The notes under the pieces are model-generated. The model had not been told where the DNA came from and made no database searches. It saw nothing but the letters and a program-made list of their open reading frames with translations. A DNA stretch of 64,000 bases from Cloeon dipterum (taxonomy: Eukaryota > Arthropoda > Insecta > Ephemeroptera > Baetidae): positions 1,178,001 through 1,242,000 of the forward strand of contig NC_088789.1 of NCBI RefSeq assembly GCF_949628265.1. Reading direction: 5' to 3'. This document shows positions 55,001 through 64,000 of the stretch, in pieces. Made by a program: the position numbers and the translations under genes. Within the stretch, counting starts at the first letter, position 1. Every line of letters begins with the position of its first letter.

Positions 55001-55405
55001 TTTGGCGCTGTCGTACCTTAAAATGGCTGATTCGGCACCTTCTGAACAGCAGAATATGAAAATATGTTTAGCCGGTATGGAGAAACGCAAAAAGAGGAAA
55101 TTCTTAGAATCGCCTTTACCCGCCACTAATCCAGCTCCCTCACAAAAATTCCCAAGCTCAAAATTCCATTCTTTGTTATGGAGGAGAAATTCTGCTTTTT
55201 CGAAATAGGGGAAATTCCTCGGGCATCTTCCATTACTGCTACCTCCAATTCGTATAAGAATTTTTCCCTCTCGAATTTTCTTGCATTGCCAAGAATTACA
55301 CTCATTTCCTCTAATCTATATTTCCATCCATAGATATTGTGTTATTCTCTGCTGATCAGAAGAAGCGAAAGCGAGCGCATTCGTTTTAAGGTACGAGAGC
55401 GCAAT
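55001..55405. promoter_or_regulatory. Bidirectional promoter block, copy B
   Basis: Between divergent ATGs at 54785 and 55606, about 820 bases apart. The ends read TCGTACCTTAAAATGGC and CGTTTTAAGGTACGAGAGCGC, the same inverted donor-bearing motif as copy A. The middle is the reverse-orientation match of copy A. On the plus strand the open frame 55023-55208 (MADSAPSEQQNMKICLAGME...) corresponds to a minus-strand frame of copy A ending at 49851. Confidence 0.6.
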
Positions 55406-55605
55406 TTTGATTATTCTTTTTTCTAAAATTTTATATTTAATTCACACATTTTTGTTTCTTTTTCTAGTTTCTATATGGACGTACTTTTACTTTCAATGAA
55501 AGTTTTGTTTCATTTCATTTTGAGGAACTTTGATTTTGTTAACAGTTTTTGGACGAGATGATTTCCAACCACGAATTAGCAAATAATAATATAAAATTCG
55601 TTCAG

Positions 55606-57144
55606 ATGCAAAACGGTAAATTTATTTAATTTCACCCGACTTTTTTAATAACGCTTTATAAACCAGGGAATGGAATACATTACCTGCCTGAATTCGACAA
55701 TTCGGTGCCTCTTGGAGATAAAATTTCATATATTGCGGACTACAAAGATGAGATTCCTGCGCTCCTATTTGCGGCAAAAGTGGCCGATGAAGAAGTTTGC
55801 GGTCGCCTGAAGGATGACCTTGAGAGGGACGGCGTCGACATCGGCGCCATGGTTGATGAGAATGACGCCAATGTCTTCCACTACATCGCCAAGAACGCTT
55901 CACACGGAGAAGACATTCTAGCATTATTTGATCCTTCGCAGTATCATTCCAAAATCAACGAGGAAGACGGCAACAACGAAACTGCCATCACAATAGCTCT
56001 GCGTGCCAAAAATTTCGGGCTTGCGTGCAAGTTGAATGAATTTCTGAAAGAAAATATAGGTTCGTCGCCGACCCTTTTTTATTACTGCCTCGTCAGATTC
56101 GATGTAAGCCTGATGTCGTATGTGTTAATGAAGGATCCATCGCTGGCCAGAGAGGGTAACGAAAAACGAAGCAAAGACGAGATTTTGTCCGCGGCGGTGC
56201 AGTACAGAGACTTGGTCACGTGCAGGAGCCTGATAGATTGTTTCACCATTGAATATTTGAAACAGGGCACTTACTGGAAGGACTGTTTGGTTCTCTATGA
56301 CGCCGCTGTCAACAAGAAGCACGGACAAGAAATCGCTCGTTTCCTGCTCAATAACTACGAGTTCGACCTTGGGGCTCCTGAACGAGAAGAAGTTGAACCT
56401 TTAAAAGATGGATATTGTTCTCCCCTTGTAAACGCCTTATTGGAGGGACACGTCGGCGTGGCTGAGGAGCTATTAAATCATGGCGCCGATATTAAAGTAA
56501 AAACAAACGGGAAAAATCTGCTTCAGATCTGCGTTGAGGAAAATGAACTGGAGAGTGCGAGTTTCCTTCACAGGAAGGATGGTACTCTCTTGAGAGAAAA
56601 AAACGACGACGACGACGAGTATTCGATTTTTCTCTCGATCTCTTCATCGCCGGAGATATTTGCAAAGTGGCTATTCGAGCAGGAACAAGATCAACAATTT
56701 TTGTCTGCTTTCCTCCATTTCATCGTGTTCTGTATCGAAACCGATGTCGCAGTAGAAATCATCCGCGAGCACTTAGGCTCCTTAATTCGTCCAATCGTGA
56801 ATCTAGCGGACATGTCTGGTAAAACTCCCCTCCACGCGGCTCTCAGCGAGGGAAAACTAGAAGTTGCGGAAGCGTTGATCGAGAACGGAGCCGACATGAA
56901 AGTAAAATTGCATGGGGAAAATTTACTGCTCTTCTGTGTGGCGGAGAACCAACTGGAGAGCGCCCAATTTGTGCACGCCAAGGACAGAAGCCAGATCCTT
57001 GGAACCGGGAGGAAAGGCGAAACCGCCTTGCAGCTCGCCTGCTTGTATGCATCCTCGGACATTGAAACGTGGCTGCAGGAAGAAATCGGCTCTGAAGGAG
57101 AAGAAAATGCAGGTCCCGAGGATCCGAATATTGAGAGTCAGTAA
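55606..57144 (+). CDS. Ankyrin-repeat protein, subfamily C, 495 aa
   Basis: Coding exons 55606-55615 and 55667-57144. The donor ACG|GTAAAT and acceptor AAACCAG join in phase 1 to give 'MQNGNGIHYLPEFDNSVPLG'. It closely matches the 54785 gene, including the middle 'LLYYCLVRFDV'-type stretch, which is not canonical ankyrin, and the C-terminal ankyrins ('TPLHAALSEGKLEVAEALI'). Its C-terminus is acidic (EGEENAGPEDPNIESQ) and lacks the KKRK end of the 54785 protein, so localisation may differ between paralogues. No signal peptide or membrane segment. The mini-exon start is supported by the same structure in three genes. Confidence 0.9.
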
Positions 57145-57640
57145 AGTGTGTGAGGGAGAAGAAAAAGCTAAATTGACGCACCAATTTTTAGCTTGCGTTG
57201 ATAGGAAATGTGTACTCCCAATTCTTATAAACTTTAGAAAAATATATACCTTCAATTTAGAGTCAATAGTTTTATTAATCTATAGATTTAAACATTTTCT
57301 CCTTAAAAAGGTTGGATTTAAAAGTGTAGCAATAATTCATGATGAGCAGAAATGTAGCACAAAAATATGCAAAAATTAAACCTATTTGACATGGAAATGA
57401 GAAACAATTATAAATTAAAATAATCAAATACGCGCTGTTTTTTTATTATTTTGAAAAATCTTTTTCTGAACCAAATACTGCTAAAAATAATACTCTTTTA
57501 AATTTCAATTTTAAAACGTTGTAAAATTTTGGTCATTATTCGTAAATCTATTTATTTCCGCACAATATTTATTTAAATTAAATATTTTGAGCTAAAAATT
57601 AAAACCAATTCTTGTAAAAATTTAGCCATGCGTCAACCAC
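57145..57640. other. Convergent spacer, no gene
   Basis: AT-rich spacer between the ankyrin gene ending at 57144 and the minus-strand fucosyltransferase gene ending at 57651. Nothing else recognised. Confidence 0.5.
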
Positions 57641-57650
57641 GAGTTATTTA

Positions 57651-59367
57651 TTATGTTCCCCATTTTCTTTCTTTGTGAGGGTGCAGGTACAAGTGAAATG
57701 AGATGGGCGTATTCTGGTAAGTGAGGTTTCCGTGCTGGTCCATGATGTGCCAGCCGGGCAGGTTGGCGCCGAACTCCATTTCCTTGGTGACGCCGCCGTT
57801 TTGCGGGTCGAACAGCACCGTGTGGCCGCCTGGCCGGCTGGCCAGAGAGGCGGCCGTCAAACCGAAAGTGCCGTACGCGAAGATGCTGTGGTTGCATGCA
57901 GCCAGAATCGCCAAATCCTCGCCAGGCTCCTCTACATCGCTGCTCCCTGGATTATTTTTTTATAAAATTTAAACTGTATCAACACTTTATTTCATTACCT
58001 GCCATGAAAACGTCGGTTCTGTTGCCTATGACGTTTTCCTGCGTCCACTGACGGTCGTCGCTCACGGCGACGAAAATCAGGGTCTTTTTCCGCATTTTCT
58101 CTTTCAGCCAGTTTATTGCTGCGTGGAAAAATTCCGGACCGGCCGCGGTGGAGCCAGGTAAAATGTGGGGCAAGTGCTCTGTGTAGTCCGTGCGGCGCAC
58201 GTGGATCCCCACAAACTCTACGTCTGCCGCATCCGTCCCAGTTTGCTCCTAGAATATGCATTTTATTTGTTTTATATACAAATTTTTTAAATATTTACTT
58301 GAAGACCGTCTTTGGTTAAGCTTCTGAGCACACCAATCGATCCTTGAGGGTCGAACTAGGTAAATTGGATTTTTTTACGACCAAAAAGTCCAGCGCGACG
58401 TGCGAACTTTTTCCCGCCAAAAAATACGGACTGCGAGAAGTGCGCATGCGTGAGAGCTGGCTGGATCTGACAAAAAATTATTTGTACTGGTCTCTCTGCT
58501 CAAAGTGCTCAAACCAGCTCTCACGCATGCGCAGTTCTCGCAGTTCGTATTTTTTGGCGGGAAAAATTCGCACGTGGCGCTGGACTTTTTGGTCGGAAAA
58601 ATATCAACTTTACCTAATTCGACCCACAAGAATCGATTGATGTGCTCACAAACTTCGTCAAAGACGGTTTATTCAAAAATAAAAAATTAAATTGTAAAAT
58701 GAACATTAAAAATTATTTTTTTCCGCAAAAAATTTTTTTAACTTGCCTGGAACCTTTTTTGAAGAATCCTTAACTGGTTTGCAGCCTTTTTCCGATATTT
58801 TTCTTTCAAAACCAGCTCGTTCGGCAATTCGTCCCAAAATGCAGTCGTCAACTCGGAGTCGGTTGCAGAAAAATCGTATTTCAAAACAGCAAATCCGGCG
58901 TCAGGCCATTCCTCCAGGTAGCGAATCATGCGTTCCTTGGACGTCAATAATTTACTTTCAAACTGGATGGCATTTTCCAGTAATCCTCCGAGTGCGCAGG
59001 TTCGCTCCAACCAGTCGACGGAAGGCACGCGCAGGAAATTCGCATCGAAAGCCTCTTTTTCCAAAGTGTCCAGGCTTTGTTGGTCGATGACCGGCCGCAG
59101 GTTGTACCTTCGAGCCGCGGCAACCACCGAAAGGTAGGACCAAACCACGTTTCCCAACCTCCCGTAAATGTCGGCCGTGACGAAGGTGCTCTTCCTGCCC
59201 TGGCCAGGCTCAGGGCAGGACAGCCAGTGCATCGACTCAGGGTCCGTGAGGTTGAAGCCCGGCGGAGGTCGCACCAGAGCAGGGATTTGCGGCTGCTGGG
59301 CCGCCAGGTAGAGGATCAGGAATAAACTGAAGGCGGCCAAAAAGAGAACACTGCTCTTCTTACTCAT
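57651..59367 (-). CDS. GT11 alpha-1,2-fucosyltransferase, three exons, 388 aa
   Basis: Minus-strand exons 58747-59367, 57999-58248 and 57651-57946. The product would transfer fucose from GDP-fucose in alpha-1,2 linkage to galactose-type acceptors in the Golgi (family knowledge). Family motifs in order: a short cytosolic tail and membrane anchor typical of type II Golgi enzymes (MSKKSSVLFLAAFSLFLILY), GRLGNVVWSYL, GIHVRRTDY (the donor-binding HxRR segment), VSDDRQW, and a C-terminal CNHSIFAYGTFGLTAASLA. The length is normal for the family. The first intron has a GC donor (CAG|GCAAGT) where the sister gene has GT; the other donor is normal. Start chosen at the anchor Met, 19 residues inside the longest frame. 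Intron 1 carries a TTAA-type MITE. The sister gene at 60725 is head to head. Confidence 0.9.
58313..58669. mobile_element. TTAA-type palindromic MITE, copy 4
   Basis: Starts at AGACCGTCTTTGG and ends at CTTCGTCAAAGACGG, with complementary arms. The flanks are not clear TTAA here (CTTGA and TTATT). It lies in intron 1 of the minus-strand fucosyltransferase gene. Confidence 0.82.
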
Positions 59368-60724
59368 TTTGCTATCTATATGTGAGCGAAAAAAGGGAGG
59401 GAACACGGCTGCTTGTGCTTGCAATTACTTATCTGCCCCCCAGTAAATTCTCTGAAAGTGGAAGGATGTGATATATTGCTGATAAGCGCTCAATGGCTTT
59501 ATTGCACTTAATTGTCTTTTTTTTTAATTTTGCGTGATTGATGAGTCGTTGGGCGTTTTCCTCCATGTGCAGGAGAACCGATTTATATAAGTATTTATTA
59601 AAATTATTAAAAAAACTGCGGTGATGTGTGGCCATATTTGAGCAGAAATTCCTTATCTTGTTTGTATTGAGAGTACGTTCGCTATATGATCAATCAATTT
59701 AACAAAAATTCTCCCCGCATATCTCAGTTTGTTTTGCAAAAATGTACGGCAATAATTGCGATAAGATGGAATATTTTTTCGTTATTCGTGTGGTTGGACG
59801 TAGAGCAGATGTTCAATTTTCACAGGGCGCGATCGTGACATTATAGGGTGTTCCAAGAGTTTTCTATCATAAACTATAGATATATTATATCTGCAAAAAA
59901 GGTGTTGGGATCAATTTAAAAATTATTATAACTGCAGCTCTGACGTTTTTTAACTCGAAAGAAAGAAGAAAATGGAAGTTTAACTGTTTCTGTTAATTTT
60001 CGACAGATTAAAATTAGTAAAAATCATCGGATGGATTGGAAATTAATTATTTTTTTTACCCATATATAAATTAAAATTTGTTCAATAGGAAACTATGCCC
60101 AGCAAGAAATTGGATATCCTCTCCAATATCCAAATTTCTTGCTCGGTATTTTCAAGTTTGGCCGATTTGAATCATTTTAACTGGTTTTTAACAAATTTGC
60201 CAGTCATAATTCAGAATAAAATAAACAAAAAAGACTCGCAGCTGGTTCAATATCCGTGAAACTATATACCGAGAAGTAAGCGTTATCTCTGGGCGTCAAC
60301 CGTCAACGCTTAATATCACGCCAATATGCAGTATGTGCCTTTTGGAACCGACTCGTTGCATTTTTGCAACAATCAAAATTAGTTTGCTAATTGAACGTAC
60401 GCGTGCTTCAGCAAAGAAATTATTCTTGGAAATATAAAAATCAATTTTTATTTCGTACAAAATTATTCAGAGTAATTTAACTAAAAAAAATAATTATATT
60501 TTACAAACGGGAAAATTTGCAGATCAAAAATTATGTTCTGGAGAGAAACATGTTTTGAGAACGAATAATATTTGCAAACCTGTGTCATCGTGTCTGGTTT
60601 TGAGAGGAGGGTCTATCAAAAAGCTTATTTTTTATCATTATCGATCCGTGGCAGTTTTTGCCGGTGCGTCACTTATTTCTTCTCAATTACTCTTCTCTAC
60701 CGTCCCGCGAATAGTGCATGCAAC
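59368..60724. other. Divergent spacer between two fucosyltransferase genes
   Basis: Must hold both promoters. A splice-acceptor-like CACATATAG just upstream of the minus-strand ATG suggests a leader intron there. At 60098-60155 there is a short inverted repeat, GCAAGAAATTGGATATCC facing CAATATCCAAATTTCTTGC, the same motif family as at about 489, 17170 and 23770. No other gene seen. Confidence 0.5.
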
Positions 60725-63457
60725 ATGGTTGGAAAGCGAAAAACACAGATTGCGTTGCTCTCGGCCATATTTCTCGTGTGCAACCTGCTCTTGCTGCACA
60801 CCGCAATGGATTCCCTCATTTTCGCCGACCCTGAGACGAGTTTGTGGCTGTCTTGCCCTGAGCCCGGGAGCACCTTCGTGACGGCCGACGTGGGCGGCAG
60901 GCTGGGAAACATCGTCTGGACCTATCTCTCCGTGGTTGCCGCGGCTCGGAGGCACAACCTGAGGCCCGTCATCGACCAGCGGACCCTGGACGTCCTCTCC
61001 ACGGACGCTTTCGAGCGGAATTTCCTGCGCGTACCCTCCGTCGAGTGGCTGGAGCGAAGGTGCGGCCTCAAGGGCGCCCTGATGGCCGCAGTTCGCAACC
61101 AAAGCGAAAGGATCGCGTCCAGGCAAGATTTTTTCAGCCTCTTGGAGGAATTTCCGCAAGACCAAATTCGCGTTTTGAAATACAAAATTTACGTGACCGA
61201 CTCGGAACTGACCACGACCTTTTGGAACGAGTTGAAGAGGGAGCTGCAATTAAAAACGCAACTCCAAAATAAGGCGGATAGCGAGTTGAGGCGAATTGGA
61301 GAAGAATTCCAGGTCAGTTTCATGAACCAAAGGTAGAAAGTGAAGAATTTAGGGTCAAAAATTGTAAAGTGCAGCAGAAAAAAATGTTTATCTGTAAAGA
61401 CCGTCTTTGAGGAAGTTTCTGAGCAAACCAATATCGATTCCTGAGGGTCGAATTAAGGTATAGTGGATATTTTTTCTGACCAAAAAGTGCAGCGCAACGT
61501 GCGAACCTTTTTTCCCGCCAAAACAATATGAATGCGAGAAGTGCGCATGCGTCGGAGCTGGTTTGAGCCCTTGTAGAGAGTCCACCTCTGTACCAATGAC
61601 GACTTCTTTTTCAGATCCAGCAAGCTCTGACGCATGCGCACTTCTCGCATTCATATTGTTTAGGCGGGAAAGGTTCTACTGGTGCTACGCACATCGCGCC
61701 ACACTTTTTTTTACTTAATTCGACCCTCAAGAATCGATTGGTGTGCTCAGAAACTTCGTCAAAAATCTTTAAATCTTGCGGTTGAGACTAGTGCTTTGCG
61801 CGGGTACAAATTTTCAACCCAAACCCGCACCGAACCCGCTTATTTCGTACCGCACCCAAACCGCACCCATATCTTTTTCAAAATTTGAACCCGCACCCGC
61901 ACCAACCCGCACTACGCCAACCCGCACCCGCAATCCGCCATATTGGATTTGCAAAATCTGGACCCGCACCCGCGGGTTTGGTGCGGGTTTTGCGGGTTCA
62001 ACCCTCAAACCCGCGACCCGCGCAAAGCACTAGTTGAGACCTCCAATCAAAAAAGGCCATTAAAGGCCCACTTTGACGAAAATTTTGAGCACACGAATCG
62101 ATTCCTGAGGGTCGAATTAGGTAAATTTGATATTTTTTCCGACCAAAAAGTTTAGCGTGACGTGCGTAGCACTCGCGGAACTTTTTTTTGCCGCCAAATA
62201 ATATGAACCTTTTTTGCGCGAACTACGCATGCGTCAGATCTGGTGGGGCGGCCGGCCAGCAGACGCACATTATTTTCTCTCGCCACTCGCCTGCTGACAA
62301 GATGCGAAGCACATTTATTTCCCCCTCTCCATCTGCGTCGGCTGGCCGGCCGCCCCACCATGTCTGACGCATGCGTAGTTCGCGCACAAAAGGTTCATAT
62401 TATTTGGCGGCAAAAAAGGTTCCGCGAGTGCTACGCACGTCACGCTAAACTTTTTGGTCGGAAAAAAAATCAAATTTACCTAATTCGACCCTCAGGAATC
62501 GATTCGTGTGCTCAAAATTTTCGTCAAAGTGGGCCTTTAAATTAATCTAATCTAAAAGTTGTATTTAATATTGACGCTCTTAAATTATATTAATATTTTT
62601 CAGTGATTTGTTTCTTTCCAATAAATTTACAAATTTAGAAGATGGTTCTAATTTGTCTGCATTATATCAATTAAAAAAATATAGAAAAAATTGGTTTCAG
62701 GCTCGAACTGGCATTCAAGCGGCGCACGTAGAGTTTGTAGGAATCCACGTGCGCCGCACCGATTACGGCAAGCACTTGTCCTTAATTCTTCCCGGCTCCG
62801 TCGAGGCGGGTTCCGAATTTTTTCACGCGGCAATCGAATGGCTGAAGAAGCGCCTGTGGAAACCTCTGGTTTTCGTCGTGGTCAGCGACGACCCCGCGTG
62901 GACGCAGCAATACATCGTCGGAAATAGAAGCGAAATATTTTTAGCAGGTGTTAACTCCAATAATTTTTATCCTCAAGAAAATTCAGATTTATCGTTATTT
63001 TATTGACACACTTAAAAGAGATTTCAGAGCTATGTCAATTGAAAATTGTTATCTTATTGATTCACTACTGTTTGTTTATGGTTAAAAAAATTCAAGATTA
63101 CAGCGCAGTGTAAAACCCGTGAAATTTTATTTAAAAAAAATCTAACCACAGATTTTTATTTCAGGAAGCAGCAACATCGACGCGCCTGGCGAGGATTTGG
63201 CGATTCTGGCTGCATGCCAGCACAGCATCTTCGCGTACGGCACTTTCGGTTTGACGGCCGCCTTTCTGGCCAGCCGGCCAGGCGGCCACACGGTGCTGTT
63301 CGACCCGCAAAACGGCGGCGTCACCAAGGAAATGGAGTTCGGCGCCAACCTGCCCGGCTGGCACATCATGGACCAGCACGGAAACCTCACTTACCAGAAT
63401 ACGCCCATCTCATTTCACTACTTTCTGCATCCGCACAAAGCAAGAAAGTTTGATTAG
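60725..63457 (+). CDS. GT11 alpha-1,2-fucosyltransferase, three exons, 375 aa
   Basis: Exons 60725-61312, 62701-62947 and 63165-63457, with joins in the same phases and at the same residues as the minus-strand sister (FQ|ARTGIQAAHVEFVG; LAG|SSNIDAPGED). Motifs: N-terminal membrane anchor (MVGKRKTQIALLSAIFLVCN), GRLGNIVWTYLSVVAAARR, GIHVRRTDYGKHL, VSDDPAW and CQHSIFAYGTFGLTAAFLA. The open frame begins earlier, at 60572, but the Met at 60725 gives the expected type II topology. Expected in the Golgi, using GDP-fucose. Exon 3 is almost identical at the nucleotide level to the sister's exon 3, more so than exons 1 and 2, which suggests gene conversion. Intron 1 holds three transposons in a row. 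Confidence 0.92.
61398..61770. mobile_element. TTAA-type palindromic MITE, copy 5
   Basis: Left end AGACCGTCTTTGAGGAAG. The right end is eroded (CTTCGTCAAAAATCTTTAA). Foldback arms of about 160 bases. It lies in intron 1 of the plus-strand fucosyltransferase gene. Confidence 0.82.
61789..62032. mobile_element. hAT-type MITE with perfect 8-bp target duplication
   Basis: A 244-base element with terminal inverted repeats TAGTGCTTTGCGCGGGT and its complement, flanked on both sides by GTTGAGAC (61781-61788 and 62033-62040). An 8-bp duplication and TAGTG ends are the hAT signature. The interior is filled with degenerate AACCCGCACC units and a CCCGCGGGTTTGG turn. Non-coding. The perfect duplication points to a young insertion. 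Confidence 0.88.
62064..62536. mobile_element. TTAA-type palindromic MITE, copy 6 (variant subfamily)
   Basis: Ends AGGCCCACTTTGACGAAAA and TTTTCGTCAAAGTGGGCCT, flanked by TTAA at 62060-62063 and 62537-62540. It differs from the other five copies in its first ten bases and in a longer GC-rich centre with the palindrome GGCGGCCGGCC / GGCCGGCCGCC. Arms are nearly perfect, suggesting a recent insertion. Confidence 0.88.
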
Positions 63458-63693
63458 CAACTAAGTGGATAAGTGGTCAAGAAATGGACAAGTTATGTAG
63501 TTCAAGTGGAATAGACAATCTCGCAATTTAGTAATGTTTTTATATATGTTTCTTGGAAATTCAAAATGCTCAAAATGATAACAGTTATTATTGCTCTTTA
63601 ATTTATTAAGAATTAAGAAACAAAATTTATTTTAATTTGTATCAATTCTCACAGGATGAAGTACGATTTAATGTCTCTCTTGATCTTTGTTCG
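63458..63693. other. 3' flank of the fucosyltransferase gene
   Basis: AT-rich. No clear gene. Confidence 0.4.
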
Positions 63694-63817
63694 TTATTTA
63701 CCCTTTTTACCATCGATCATAAATTGAACGTAAATTCCGTGTGAAGAGTTGCTTTTAATTATTTCAAGGTTATCTTTATGCGTAGACTCAGATTTGTGAT
63801 AAGCACGCTCGCATAAA
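63694..63817 (-). CDS. Candidate terminal exon of a gene beyond the window
   Basis: On the minus strand an acceptor (CCTTTTTGCAG, ending at 63818) opens into a frame LCERAYHKSESTHKDNLEII that ends at a stop at 63694. The codon pattern looks plausible and the acceptor is strong, but no domain is recognised and the rest of the gene would lie past the right edge. Confidence 0.3.
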
Positions 63818-64000
63818 CTGCAAAAAGGAAGAAAAGTTAGTAAATGATAGCGATAAGCGGTGAATCTTTTGAAATGAGCCTTAAATTTGATTATTGATGA
63901 TAATGTGAAATTATAAAAACGAATCTTCAATATTGGGTGAAAATATTTCTTTTCAAGCTGTGGGGGTGGGCAGCCAGGGGTCACGAAATATTTTTTTACT

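Noticed and set aside
60572-60724. N-terminal extension of the plus-strand fucosyltransferase
   Set aside because: The open frame is longer, but the Met at 60725 is followed directly by a membrane anchor that aligns with the sister gene; the extension does not.

Overview
The window looks like AT-rich animal nuclear DNA, most likely from an arthropod. The genes have spliceosomal introns, many only about 50-70 bp long. There is a secreted S1 serine protease with insect-like features and a dense load of foldback MITEs, SINEs and LINE fragments. I cannot name the species. GT11 alpha-1,2-fucosyltransferase genes argue against a Drosophila-like fly.

The dominant content is a lineage-specific cluster of about eleven ankyrin-repeat genes in three subfamilies. 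(A) 4.7-18.2 kb holds three plus-strand genes, one intronless in its coding region (1036 aa) and two split by introns at ankyrin boundaries. (B) 29.4-45.5 kb holds three plus-strand genes sharing a 'LFKTHKL..G' N-terminus, the third broken by a GC-rich block, followed by a minus-strand gene of 623 aa. (C) 47.9-57.1 kb holds four near-paralogues arranged as two divergent pairs around a duplicated bidirectional promoter. In (C) each intact gene starts with a 10-nt coding exon (MQNG), and one of the four is a pseudogene hit by a LINE. The A and B proteins are built from a higher-order unit of four different ankyrin repeats, about 130 residues long, repeated up to about eight times.

Other host genes: at 19.4-22.5 kb (minus) a secreted two-domain S1 protease whose first protease domain is degenerate and second keeps the triad; at 36.2-38.0 kb (minus) an unrecognised 288-aa acidic protein; at 57.6-63.5 kb a head-to-head pair of GT11 fucosyltransferase genes with identical three-exon structure.

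Mobile DNA: a broken Ty3/Gypsy fossil (24.1-27.5 kb), a nested LINE with a second repeat inside it (1.5-2.6 kb), a LINE tail in the pseudogene, an inverted pair of tRNA-derived SINEs (31.7 and 38.7 kb), six copies of a palindromic TTAA-flanked MITE, a hAT-type MITE with a perfect 8-bp target duplication, three copies of a second foldback family, and further single foldbacks. Several sit in introns or directly at gene ends. No CRISPR, operon, tRNA or rRNA gene was recognised.

All exon joins were read by eye from splice consensus, reading phase and paralogue comparison. They have no transcript support.
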